Source of the DNA: Mesostigma viride
Lineage: Eukaryota > Streptophyta > Mesostigmatophyceae > Mesostigmatales > Mesostigmataceae
NCBI GenBank assembly: GCA_009746045.1
Contig: RPFO01000188.1
Span: 2,272,874 to 2,336,873, forward strand
Direction: 5' to 3'
DNA: 64,000 bases
In this document: piece by piece, positions 31,176 through 42,325 of the stretch
How positions within the stretch are numbered: the first letter of the stretch is position 1
Layout: the number at the start of each line of letters is the position of its first letter
Position numbers and translations under genes: made by a program
The notes under the pieces: generated by a model
Seen by the model: only the letters and a program-made list of their open reading frames with translations
What the model was told of the DNA's origin: nothing
Database searches by the model: none

Positions 31176-34100
31176 GCCCTTGTGGTTTGCATCCAAAAAG
31201 ACCCCGACGCACGCGAGACTACCCGGCGTCATGTACTCATACGACGAAGAGAGAGCACAAGACGCTGCGGAGGCTTATGGGCGTTCTCATGGGATGAAGT
31301 ACTTGATGGCGCTGAACGCCTACAAAAAAACGAACATGTACGCTGCGTTTGGCTGCAAGGAGGATTTGATAAAGACTCACGCAGAACTTTCTGAGAGCGA
31401 TCCGCACCTGCTCGAAATTCTCTCGCCTGGCGTCTACGTTTGCCCGTATTTTGATTTCGACTGGGAGACTAACGAACCACTCCCTTATGATCTCGAGAGG
31501 TACGCCAAGTCTGCGATTTTATCGTTCTTCTATGACATGTACGAGCTCGACCTCGACAAAGACCGCGACTTGAAGGTTCTTCTCGGCCATCGTGTCAGGA
31601 ACGGGGTTTTCAAGAACTCGGTCCACGTCACGATTCCTGGGATATATATCCCGACGATGGAAGAAAGGGTGAAGATGGGAGAGCTTTTCCAGTCGTTCCT
31701 AGAGCAGTGCGCCATGGATTTGACAGGTGGGGCTCAAGGGAGGGTGTGCCGACTTCTCGTCAAGTCTGACCATACACGGGAGGACTGGGAGGATATGCAC
31801 GCTCATGCCAATCCTGTAGTTGAGAAGATGCCTGGTGTGTGGGCACCTAAGCACGACCTGGAATTCGCCTATGACAAGAACATCTACTCCAGATACCGCG
31901 CCTTCCGGATGATGGGCATGAAGAAGCGGGACGACAGCGGGGAAGACGCCTATCTTCGTCCAGTCCCAGGGGAGAGCACCGACGTCGCAGATTACCTGGT
32001 GACGGTCTTCGACGAGACAGGGCTGATTCGTCTGCCTTACATCGACGATTCCGAGCTGTCAGATTCGAGCCACCCGGTGTTTAGAGGATGCGGCAAGACT
32101 GTCCCTCCACCAGAGGGGCTTGACATCTCCGTCTCCATCGAGGCAATGAAAAAGTTCTCTCCCGGGTGCAAATACCTGTACACGACCTGCAAGAGCTCCG
32201 AGCACGGGGAGGCGACGTTCGTCAAGTACTCGGTCGACTCTGCGAACCCGGTGTGCAAGATCTGCCTGAGGGTTCACGCCAACAACGGGCCATTCAACCA
32301 AATCCTCAAGGATGGATCGGTCCTGTACAGGTGCCACCAGGACTCTCAGCGCCGTTTCATTGAGATTGCGCCACCGACAGCCGTAGTCTTGATGGCAAAT
32401 GGGGTGCCTTTCACTGAGACATACGACGAGGAGAAGATCCGCCCGTTCGACACCAAGAAGCTTCTCGGCGATGGCGAGAAGAAGACGCTGCTCATCCAGT
32501 CCAATTGCGGAACGGGGAAGTCGGAGAGGCTTCGAGAATTCGTAAACGAGGCGGTGGGGTTCAAGAAAGACGTCCGCATGCTGTTCGTGGTGGCGAACAT
32601 CGCTCTCTCCAAAGAGGAGGTTCGCAACTACCAAAAACTCAGCGAGCTTGAGCAGGTGTGGACGTGGTCCAACGGAGCATTCCGCTCCAGGTACAACGCC
32701 CCAAACGTCCGGTCCTACCTCGCAGGAGATGGCGGGATGATCGCTGACGACCTCGTCGCCATCGTCGTGAACAGCGTCCTCCGCCTGCCAGACAAGCCGT
32801 TCGATGTCCTCGTGCTGGACGAGGTGTACAACACCTTGAATGCGCTATCCGGTTCTCATATCAAGTCCCATCGCAAGAAGGACATCATTCGAAAACTGGT
32901 GTACTTCATCGAGACCGCCAAGGTGGTCATCGCCATGGACGCCACCGTCACACAGAAGGTGCACGACTTTCTTTCCGCGCATCGACCGAATGGGGGGTTC
33001 GTCGCCACACGGAACGTGTTCAAGCGTCCTACAAACCGCACCTTGAGGTGGATCGACGTCGACGTGGAGGAGAATTGGATGGGGGTCTACTTGGAGGCGG
33101 TTGTCAACGAGTGCAGGGAGAGGCTGGAAGCTGGTCAGAGGGTGTTTTGCCCCATGAGCGGCAAGAAGATGGCGGAGACGGTGTGCGACAGACTCGCTGC
33201 CACTCTTGAGGGGAAGAACTGGAAACTCTACACGATCGAGGGAGACCAGCAAGGAGGGGTTGGACAAGGGGGCAAACGAGGCGTGGAAGGATCTCGACTT
33301 CCTGTGCGCTAGTCCTACCATCACAGTCGGCGTCTCGTACACCGAGCACAGCTTTGACTGCATGGTTGGGGGGTTTATCAATTCTCCCTACTACGCCGAG
33401 TACACGACGACTCTGCAGCAAATTTTCAGGGTTCGTCATTTGATCAGCGGGGAGATGGTCATCGTCTATCGCGACGACACGACCTGCGCCACCCGCCCTC
33501 CCATGGACTACGACACCATTGTCCAATCTGTCATCGACGGCGACACACAGCTGCTGAACCTTATGGCAGACAACGCCGAGATCGTTTGCGACTGGGGCGA
33601 GGACATGAAGAGGATTTACAACCCCTCGTGTCCCAAGTTCAAGCTGTTCTGCCGAAACCAGCAGGACCAGGCGATCTCGAGGTCCCGGTACAAGCAAAAC
33701 CTGGTCCAGCTGTTGACAGAGGACTACGGCGTGGCTCTCGTCTCTGACACCGACATTTCGGTGAACAATTCGAAGAATTTCACGCCTGTCGCAGATCCAG
33801 ACAAGGACACCGAGATTTGGATGGTGACGAAGGAGGAGTACCAGAAACTGGAAGAGCGAGTGGGGGGCGACACTCCGCTGTCGACGTTCGAGAGGCGACT
33901 CAAGAACGTCTACGAGCTGGCGCATCACTGCTACAACATCCCAGAGGACCTATTCGACGACGAGCTTCCCAAGATTCTGGACAAGGACAAGAAGAGGCAC
34001 GTTTTCAGCGGTGTGAGGCAGTATTCGAAGGTCACCGGGCTGGGGACGAAGCACCACCTCCACGAGAAGATTAAGGAGATGATGGCCGCCGACTCCCTGT

Positions 34101-34600
34101 TCGACCTCAAGTCCTTCAGATCGTGCGGCCTCGCGAGGGCCTTGGCGGTCTCGATGAAGATGCTGGAGGGGACTGGCATCATGCAGTGGGCGCTGGACCC
34201 TGACAGCAAGCAGCGCCATGTCATCAGCCGCTTCGATGTATCCGTCATAGGGAATAGGATCGAAAAGGAGATGGCAGGCAATCCCACCTTCGCGAGGTCC
34301 GTGTTTGAGTATAGAGTCAAGGGGAGGGACGGATCTGGCCCTAGTTATGCACAGAGTGTTGGGATGATTAGGAAAATGATTACACCTATCCTCGGCATCA
34401 CCGTGAGCACCGAGAACCGCAAGAGGGCCGGCGGTGGTGAGCTTGTTCTGTCGAAGGCCAGCATGATCAATTTTTGTGAGCGATACAAGCCCATGTGGTG
34501 GGGCAACGAGAAATTCGATGCATTTATGCCCTTCGACGACAACTTCCCTTTCTTGAACGCCGGCTCCTTGGCTGAGGGCGAGGCGGTGTGTGTCGAATAA
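31153..34600 (+). pseudogene. AEP primase - SF2 helicase replication protein, one frameshift near 33,243
   Basis: Predicted replication initiator that combines primase and origin-binding-type helicase activities. In the first frame (31,153-33,312): archaeo-eukaryotic primase residues YFDFDWE near 98-104, SVHVTIPG near 160 and NIYSRYRAFRMMGM near 245; a Cys-containing zinc-ribbon-like segment near 370-400; Walker A NCGTGKS near 450; LDEVYN near 554; and MDATVT near 595. The helicase continues in the second frame (from about 33,245: ASPTITVGVSYTEHS) to the stop at 34,600. The shift lies close to caccag/gagggagacc and not in a long homopolymer. The arrangement resembles the herpesvirus origin-binding-type helicases fused to primase found in algal PLVs. 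A TATAAAA lies about 43 bp before the ATG. The enzyme is probably inactive in this copy unless the shift is an assembly error or programmed. Confidence 0.8.
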
Positions 34601-34658
34601 TAAAGCGGAATTTTCTGTCATTGTGTATTTTCTGAAATAACTCCGCGGACCCCCCCCC

Positions 34659-35333
34659 GACAAAAGTACCAGTTCTTTACTATATAACAGATGGTACTTT
34701 TGTCTAGGTACCCGTCGACACCTCTCATCGATCATCGACCGCCATCGAACTTGGGCAAAACATTGTACGGACCCCCCCCCGACAAAAGTACCAGTTCTTT
34801 ACTATATAATAGATGGTACTTTTGTCTAGGTACTCGTCGACACCTCTCATCGATCATCGACCGCCATCGAACTTGGGCAAAACATTGTACGGACCCCCCC
34901 GACAAAAGTACCAGTTCTTTACTATATAATAGATGGTACTTTTGTCTAGGTACTCGTCGACACCTCTCATCGATCATCGACCGCCATCGAACTTGGGCAA
35001 AACATTGTACGGACCCCCCCCGACAAAAGTACCAGTTCTTTACTATATAATAGATGGTACTTTTGTCTAGGTACTCGTCGACACCTCTCATCGATCATCG
35101 ACCGCCATCGAACTTGGGCAAAACATTGTACGGACCCCCCCCGACAAAAGTACCAGTTCTTTACTATATAATAGATGGTACTTTTGTCTAGGTACCGGCA
35201 GATACTTGCCACTGCCACCGCTCGCATGCCGACCGGCCCCCCAGGACACCCCCAGACGTCTCCTGACTTTGCGGGGGGGCCCTAGACAAAAGTACCAGAT
35301 CTTTACTATATAATAGATGGTACTTTTGTCTAG
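34659..35333 (-). repeat. right array of six hairpin repeats, inverted relative to the left array
   Basis: Six palindromes identical in design to the left array (gacaaaagtaccagttcttt / tggtacttttgtc), spaced about 120 bp apart except the outermost. The spacer (cgtcgacacctctcatcgat region) is the diverged reverse complement of the left spacer; both share ggtccgt(g/a)caatgttt read in the same sense. The inner border (aataactccgc at 34,636) mirrors the left inner border. Hence the two arrays are diverged inverted terminal repeats lying inside the 39-bp outer ends. Confidence 0.9.
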
Positions 35334-35477
35334 CCCCACCTGTACCAACTACCAACCGTGACTAGCCATCCGCGCGGACTTTGCGATGCCAGCGTGCGTA
35401 ACGGGACTTGGACGATGTTATGAGTGATGAAATGCATTATAACCAGTTAGCCATCTCGTGAACGCGCACAGCTAGCC

Positions 35478-36050
35478 ATGGCGGGCAGAAAAGCGGGGAC
35501 GTACGAGAAAGCGTTTGCTCTTTTTGGGAAAGCGTTTGACGACATTCATGATAAGCTAGATGTCGTGGACAATAAAATTTCTCGTCTGTCTGAGCAATTA
35601 GAAGGTGCTAACGCACAATCTGGCGAGGCCGGTGATGATGCCCCGACCTGCGAGGTGTTAAAAATCCACGATGCAGCTTACGATGCTGTTGACAGAAAGA
35701 CCCCCAAGGTCCTCGTCGAATGGGTTTATGCAAAGGGGTCAAACAAGCCGAGGAAACTCGAAGACCGTTGCGAATGGAAAAGCCTTGACGAATGCGCTGA
35801 TTGCGCTGAGAAGGTCGATGAATTCGTGAAAACTTTCTCCGTTTCAAAGCACAAGCCCGGAATCTCTGCCTTCTATCTCATCAACGCGTGGAAAGACGCA
35901 AAGATGGACTTCGCTGCAGACAAGGATGGGTCAGAAAACAATAAGCGGTCGTTCAAGCATCTGGCCATCGGCGATGAGCACGAGGGCAATAGCCCGAAGA
36001 GGAACGCCGTCGCTGGGTCGCAGCACTCGGGCCACTTGGCTAAGGATTGA
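35478..36050 (+). CDS. hypothetical protein between hairpin array and right end (190 aa)
   Basis: Starts MAGRKAGTYEKAFALFG. Residues 15-50 form a likely coiled coil (FDDIHDKLDVVDNKISRLSE), the middle contains a Cys-containing stretch (DRCEWKSLDECADCAEK), and the C-terminus is basic/polar. It lies outside the inner hairpin array but inside the 39-bp outer repeat and has no counterpart on the left side. Role unknown; it could be an accessory or immunity-type cargo gene (speculative). Confidence 0.6.
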   Translation: MAGRKAGTYEKAFALFGKAFDDIHDKLDVVDNKISRLSEQLEGANAQSGEAGDDAPTCEVLKIHDAAYDAVDRKTPKVLVEWVYAKGSNKPRKLEDRCEWKSLDECADCAEKVDEFVKTFSVSKHKPGISAFYLINAWKDAKMDFAADKDGSENNKRSFKHLAIGDEHEGNSPKRNAVAGSQHSGHLAKD

Positions 36051-36296
36051 GCACGCTTTTCTTTAAGCGTTGCTGATATGACTTTGCTTAATTGTCTTAC
36101 TACCTTGTTAGCAATTTTTATATCAAGCCAACCATATCTGTCATGGCTGGTCAATCAGTTTTTTCAGTACCTATGCCAATCCGTGGATAGACGTCTCCTC
36201 ACTTGTATATGGCCTAATAAGCGTGACATATGCCAGCGATATATAGAGGTGGTGACAGATGCCAGCAAAAGGGATGACGGAATTTCGTAGTCACGA

Positions 36297-36335
36297 TGAC
36301 GGAATGATGATGGAATCTAATATATTAATTAATTA
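36297..36335 (-). repeat. right terminal inverted repeat of the provirus (39 bp)
   Basis: A perfect reverse complement of 14,315-14,353. Just inside, ggtggtgacagatgccagc (36,248-36,266) mirrors the left subterminal motif, and a related gtgacatatgccagc lies at about 36,223. Confidence 0.9.
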
Positions 36336-38006
36336 GCGCGTATACCCTTGGTTATCACTGACTAATGACTGACAGTGGATCCATGGCAAATCTGGAACTG
36401 CACGGTCGCCGAGCAAGTCACGTTGTTGTTGTTGTTGTTGTTGTTGTAAATGTTGTTGTTGGTTCCCAAGGCAAGTCACGTGCAACAACTTGAAAGGATA
36501 TATCAAAAGATATATATACTAATCATCAACATCAACGGTCGCGCAGCAAGTAACATGCAGAAGCTCTAAGGAGTAAGGATATATCAAAGGATGCAAGCTT
36601 AAGGGGGGGGGGATGCTTCGCATCCCCCCCAAGGAAGGCGCAAAGCCGACCGTAACTCTAGTAGTCGAGTTTCGATCCGTCTGCCGACAGATGGCAACTC
36701 GATTCTAGTCAACTGAAGCTTAGCTAAATGTCAAAGAAAAAAGGAAGAAGTCAGGAGACAAATAACGACACGCCGTTTGGGCCTGAATTAATTAATTAAT
36801 TAAAATCATAGCTCCGTTGGGAGCATATGTAACACATAGCCCTGAGAAAGGGGCATCTATGGGTTTGTAATACAATCAGGGCTACAACCTGCAGGTGGAG
36901 GATGTACAACTGTCACCTGCTCTGGGTGCACAAGGTGCACCTGCACCGCCATGATGGTTCATGCCTCCTTAACAAGCACAGGCACCCAGGGGGGGCTTGA
37001 GGAGAGGGCCTATAAGGCCTGCATGACATATGGGGTGGAGGGTATGTGGCTAGGCTATAGCTGGTGTACACATGGCATCTCAGCAGAGAGTAACTCCCTG
37101 CATAGGCATCGCATGGCTAAATTCTTAATGCATCATCCATGGGAGGTCCCATTGTAGGCTGGGCGCGGCTAGATACTGAAAGCATCATCCATGGGGGCCA
37201 TTATGGGCGCACATGCGCGTGGGCCACTTGCAAGGCTAAGCCTATCTAATCTACACTTGGGCCTGAAGCACCGCAGTCGGTCCGCCCTCCCCATCTGCCG
37301 CAGTCGCCGCCTCAGTGAGACGCCCCGCCCCAGGCGAGGTCGCAACCCTCCTCCCCCCTCAGCGAGCTGATGGTCTTTACATGTATTGAGGTCGCAATGA
37401 GGCCCCCCGCCCTCCTCAGCGAGACGCCAGAGTCTCCGGGATCCCCTGCCCCCCGCGCCCCCCCACCCACCCGGAGGTGCCCCCCCCCGGGCCCCCGGCC
37501 CTCAGCGAGGGCGGGCCATGATGCGCTGGCGGATCTGTCCCCCGCACCCCACGCTGCCCCAGTCCCACCGGGGCCGGGTAAGCGTCAAAGAAAAAAAAAA
37601 AAAGTCGGGAGACAAATAACGACACGCCGTTTGGGCCTGAAGCACCGCAATCTGCCCTCCCCACCCACTCGGAGGCCTCCCCGCCTTGGCGAGACGGCCC
37701 GCCCCAGGCGAGGTCGCAAGGCCCCCCGCCTCCTCAGCGAGACGCCATAGTTTGCGGGATCCCCCGCCCCCCGCGCCCCCCCACCCACCTGGAGGTCCCC
37801 CCCATGCACCCCCACCCCCCTCAGCGAGGGCCCTCCATGATGCACTGGCGGATCCGTCCCCCGCACCCCCCACCCCCCCACCCACCCACCCACCCACCCA
37901 CCCGGAGGTGCCCCCCCCCTCTCCCCCCCCCCCCTCAGCGAGACGCCATAGTATGCGGGATCCCCCGCCCCCCGCGCCCCCCCACCCACCCGGAGGTCCC
38001 CCCCAC
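36336..38006. repeat. gene-free, repeat-rich DNA
   Basis: Contains a GTT microsatellite (about 36,421-36,460), a G9...C7 hairpin around 36,603-36,630 (ggatgcttcgcatcc), ttaatt repeats (36,786-36,803) and, from about 37,250, GC-rich imperfect repeats built on cctcagcgagacgcc and cccacccacccggaggt. A segment around 36,738-36,787 (gacaaataacgacacgccgt) recurs at 37,608-37,640. The long Pro/Gly-rich frames here are low complexity. No gene seen. Confidence 0.7.
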
Positions 38007-38539
38007 TGCATTGCGGGCCCGACGGCGTTGGAACGGGCGCAACCATGGAATAAATTATGTATTTTGGCTTGTTGTCATAGTCCGTAGTACTTTGGGACTC
38101 ATTTCGGGACTTAATTTGGGAATTGTCCCTTGGTCAGGACTTTTGTATGGAATTATGCTAGTTTGTGTGATTCGGACTAGTTATTTTGGGCCTAGGTTGA
38201 TGTATGAGATCTTCTAGGGGCCGGTGCAGTCGCGCCGCGCTGCGTACTTTATAGCTGGTTGAGCCCTTGTACTCCGGGTTGGCAAATATGTGTACGGGGT
38301 ATAATACGCGGACCTAAAATACGCGTATTATACGTGGGGGGTGTAAAATACGCGGCGGTAAAATACGCGACAGTTTTTGTGGTCCAATTGTCAGTCATCC
38401 AATTAGCACGCTCCTTGATGATGGTCATGCAGTTATTGCAACTGAAATTTGGTGTAGTATATTATTCTGATCAGGCACTCCGCAAAGGTAAAAACCATTT
38501 GCGTTCAGGGCCGGGCCGCGGAAAACGCGGAAAAACGCG

Positions 38540-38600
38540 ATCTGCAAATGAATCCGACCGGAATCGAACTGGGGACCTCTCGCACCAACTTTCGCTGACT
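38540..38600 (-). other. tRNA-like fragment (possible SINE relic)
   Basis: The minus strand reads ggtccccagttcgattccgg then tcgga, a T-arm and 3' acceptor of tRNA type. The 5' partner tccgtcc lies only about 58 bases away, so the anticodon arm is missing. It is not a functional tRNA gene. Confidence 0.35.
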
Positions 38601-38628
38601 ATAGGACGGACGTCTCCGGTTACCATGG

Positions 38629-41304
38629 TGTTAAAGGGCATGTGTGATTATTATGGGGACTTAAATTAATAATTTGTAGGTGGTGAATCATTGCCGACTT
38701 AAGCGTCAGGAGCCAGGAAAAATATTTATTACGTCCATATGGTGTGGCTTTCCATGGCTACCTCAAGGTAGCGTGAACATTGGTAATTATGGTAGGTGAG
38801 TGGTGGCGGCGGCCCTGGTATGGGCATGGGCCGACAATGGGTCGATAACGACAGCTGGTATGTTGGAACATGGTGCATGCGCATGCATGACTCGGTACGG
38901 CATGGTATGACATGCACATGACACAATACTATAATCTGGTGAAGATAGTGACCAATGGTCCTAGTGCCATTGTACAACTTGGCACATAGTCATAGTGTCC
39001 ATTCACGTAGGACAAATCCCACTTAGGTACTACTATCCGAGCATATCTATTTGTTAATTAGGGCTCGAATACAATTGCCCGTATTATAGATTTCTGCACG
39101 GTCAGCATAATGGGCATATTCAAGACAGGATTCTTGACACCCTCCTTGCACATGATGCTGTCTATAAATACAAATGCTAGATCCTGGGCGAGGGTAGTCG
39201 GGTACCTAAGTGGATTCCCTCCTTACACGACACCCTGGTCTTGATATAAAACAGCAAGAAAAATGAGGGCAAGGTTGTGTAGCCCCATATTGTCACATGG
39301 AGTGCGCCACACGAGGGTGGAGCCAAACTGGAAACAGGCTCTTAAACTGTAAGGACTGGTTGCTCAGTGTTGAGTCTGGATGCAGACTGTAGCCGGTACT
39401 GGTTGATGCCAGGGTTGCAGCTGGAAACGTTGGGTACTGGTAGCTGCTGGTAAACCGGTGACGTCAGCTGTTGTGTGTGCACACACGATCTATGCTGTGT
39501 GTGGGTACAGTGTCTTGTGTGGTGCTGGTAGTGCTACTTTGACTTGTTTGCCAACAGGGTTTGGTGCAACTTACTGCAACTACTACAAGGTGAACTGTGA
39601 CGTGAGGATGTAGAGCTGGTTGCTGGACTGCTACTTGCTAGCTAGACAAGTGCGTGCAGCTGACTGCAGCTACTATCTACTCTACGCCTGTCGTGGAGAG
39701 TCATGCATGTGCTGCTGGGTGCTACTACTTCTCCTTGCTGGCTAGGCAAGTGTGGGTAGCTGCCTGCATGGACTATGCAGTGTACTCTGTTCCTGCTGGT
39801 GTTGCCTGCTGTGCTTGTTGATGCCAGTGTGATGGTGCTGATGGGACTGTGCTGTTACTGCTGCCTACATTACAGTATGGGGCAACTGGTTGCTAGTGGG
39901 TGTCTAGTGCTGGCACGTGATAGTGCAACTAGCTGTTACTGCTGCTAGTGGTGCCTGCAACTAGTTAAATGTGACTGAATTATAAAACTGCAACTAGTGC
40001 TGAAAACAACGTGGGGAGTTAGTGAGCACCCTCCTTAGTGTGGTGTGCAGCTGTGTCAGCAGGCTGGCCTTGAGAGCAGGACCCAGGGAATGTTCCCTTT
40101 TTTCTTGGAAACTTGGAGCATGGCAGGCTCTGGGCTCTTGAAGTGATGACCGTTTAAAAAGAATTCCGGTTTAAAAGAATGCGCCCAAAAGAATGTTGAT
40201 GCCACGCGAAATGGTGCCGGTACAAAAGAAAGACCGGTTCTCATGAAAAATTCTTGAGGTAAACAGCTCCGCCGATTTCTCGTCGATGCTCACAGCTCGC
40301 GCGGCTCAGTGGGAGCCCGTCAGTGACCCCGCGCCGATTGAACGCACTGCACTCGGCCAAAAAATGTGCTGCCAGGTAAAAAATCACTGGCGCTGCCTGG
40401 AACCAGAGCCGGCACCTTTTGAGTGCCAGGCTTCAGTGCCGACGTCCCCATCACCGAAATGTTGGCGTTTGATCAGTTTCGGGCATATATAAGTATAAAA
40501 GCGTAGATCTGGCCTGCGCACCGGAGCTTGGGAAATTCTTGACGGATTTTAGCGACGGTAGGTGTCACCCCGAATATTTGGTGTTACCACACATTGAAGT
40601 AAGTCGATTGAAAGCCTTGAATTTCACGGTAGCATCTGCGCCATAATCATGGTCGTATCAAGTACAAGAATTCGACCAAGCTGCTCCGTATATGAAAATA
40701 TAAACTATGATCAAGGCGCTCAATAAAATGTGAGCTGCCGCTTAGAGGTTGGTTAATTCCGTTGAAAGATCTTGCCCCGGACCTCCGATACCATGTTAAA
40801 GGGCATGTGTGATTATTATGGGGACTTAAATTAATAATTTGTAGGTGGTGAATCATTGCCGACTTAAGCGTCAGGAGCCAGGAAAAATATTTATTACGTC
40901 CATATGGTGTGGCTTTCCATGGCTACCTCAAGGTAGCGTGAACATTGGTAATTATGGTAGGTGAGTGGTGGCGGCGGCCCTGGTATGGGCATGGGCCGAC
41001 AATGGGTCGATAACGACAGCTGGTATGTTGGAACATGGTGCATGCGCATGCATGACTCGGTACGGCATGGTATGACATGCACATGACACAATACTATAAT
41101 CTGGTGAAGATAGTGACCAATGGTCCTAGTGCCATTGTACAACTTGGCACATAGTCACAGTGTGCATTCACGTAGGACAAATCCCACTTAGGTACTACTA
41201 TCCGAGCATATCTATTTGTTAATTAGGGCTCGAATACAATTGCCCGTATTATAGATTTCTGCACGGTCAGCATAATGGGCATATTCAAGACAGGATTCTT
41301 GACA
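38629..41304 (-). mobile_element. non-autonomous LTR retrotransposon (511-bp LTRs, TSD CATGG)
   Basis: LTRs are 38,629-39,139 and 40,794-41,304, both exactly 511 bp and almost identical (differences such as catagtgtcc versus cacagtgtgc). CATGG is duplicated at 38,624-38,628 and 41,305-41,309. On the minus strand the right LTR ends tttaaca and is followed directly by tggtatcggaggtccggggc (40,793 downward), an initiator-Met-type primer-binding site. Purine-rich aaggaggg precedes the left LTR. The 1.65-kb interior has no gag or pol, so it depends on another element. Confidence 0.88.
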
Positions 41305-41564
41305 CATGGCATCGCCAACTTACACCTACAGTCATCCGCAAAAGTTCTCCTGTCCGGGGAGTGATGCAAGCCTTTCGGATTTGGTACTAGATAAATCACT
41401 CGAGATCTGTGTGTAGGATATATTATGCTTATTTATTAACATCTTCCATTTATGCCCTACAATCCTATCTGATTATGATTTGTTAAATGCATGCAGGGGG
41501 GAGCAGGCTGCAACGGGAATTGTAAGGAGTCAATTAATTAATTAATTGTAAGGAAAGCCATCCA

Positions 41565-42325
41565 CTATATAATGCATGAGAGGACAAAAGACACAACTAA
41601 GGACCATGGGAAGTTGACGATGGGCTTCTTGTTTACATTCGTGCAGGAATCAGAAACGAGGGTCCAGCTGTAACGGTTGTTCTTGGCCCTGAGATCCTCG
41701 ACAGCCACCTGCACGCTCTCCTTCTTCTTCACGAGAAGCTCGCCACCCAACAACTTCCGAGCTAGAAGGAGGGGTGACGTGCCCTCCTTTGTACTGGATC
41801 ATGCCGGCCACCATCTGCTTGAAAGAGGCGCTCTCAGCCGCATTGAAGGCAATGCCATTCTCGATAAAAAAATTCGGCAGCCAGCAGCTGGACACCTTTC
41901 TCGTCGACGGGAACCAGCCATTTGGTGATGCTCAGCTGGCCTTTGCTGGGAACCGACGACAAGTCAGCCGGCGCAGCCCCTCCCATCTCCGCCATTGCCC
42001 TCTTCAAATTGTGATGCTTCTTGGCGTCTGACTTCTGCAACTTGTTGTTAGCAATCCTGAGAAACCTGCTCCGGATATTCGGTGGAATTTTGTGGCAGGG
42101 TGACATCCCTTCCCCTGCGATTCCGGCAAAATGTGCACGGACTCGGAATACGCTGATTGCCCCCGCCCTGTAGGAGAACTTCTTGTTGCAAAATGAGCAG
42201 AACATCTTCGACACAAACTGCGTTTTGTTACAAACGGCATCTGTGACTGCTTCTTTCTTCTCGAGAACGAAATCCCATTCAGCCCCTTTCTTCTTCATGG
42301 CTGCAAATCGAAAATGACTGCACAC
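41565..42325 (-). pseudogene. hAT transposase fragment with BED-type zinc finger
   Basis: The first frame (42,325-41,834) begins MCSHFRFAAMKKKGAEWDF and has a BED-finger-like CSFCNKKFS...RAHFAGI pattern with following CHKIPPNIRSRFLRIA. It ends with FFYREWHCLQCG. Other frames continue the family pattern: IENGIAFNAAESASFKQMVA (41,895-41,650) and YSWTLVSDSCTNVNKKPIVN (41,753-41,565), the DUF659-type region of hAT transposases. At least two frameshifts and loss of the C-terminal dimerisation domain make it inactive. Confidence 0.8.

Larger units (their letters stand above)
14315..36335. mobile_element. integrated Polinton-like virus (endogenous PLV), 22.0 kb
   Basis: A perfect 39-bp inverted repeat bounds the element. 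Within it lie an intronless, tightly packed gene set of PLV type: double jelly-roll major capsid protein, penton-like protein, packaging ATPase, tyrosine recombinase and primase-SF2 helicase. Virion genes (15,468-27,540) are on the minus strand; packaging, integration and replication genes (27,579-34,600) are on the plus strand. No family-B DNA polymerase, retroviral-type integrase or adenain-type protease was recognised, which argues against a classical Polinton/Maverick. Decay is evident: a 751-bp MITE, a further insertion of about 1.9 kb, and at least three frameshifts. No clear target duplication flanks the outer repeats, as may be expected for tyrosine-recombinase integration. Confidence 0.88.

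Noticed and set aside
37370-38087. Pro-rich (+) and Gly/Trp-rich (-) ORFs
   Set aside because: They arise from GC-rich imperfect repeats; all frames are open and no domain is visible.
38540-38600. Functional tRNA gene
   Set aside because: T-arm and acceptor-like ends are only about 58 bases apart, and no anticodon arm can be placed.
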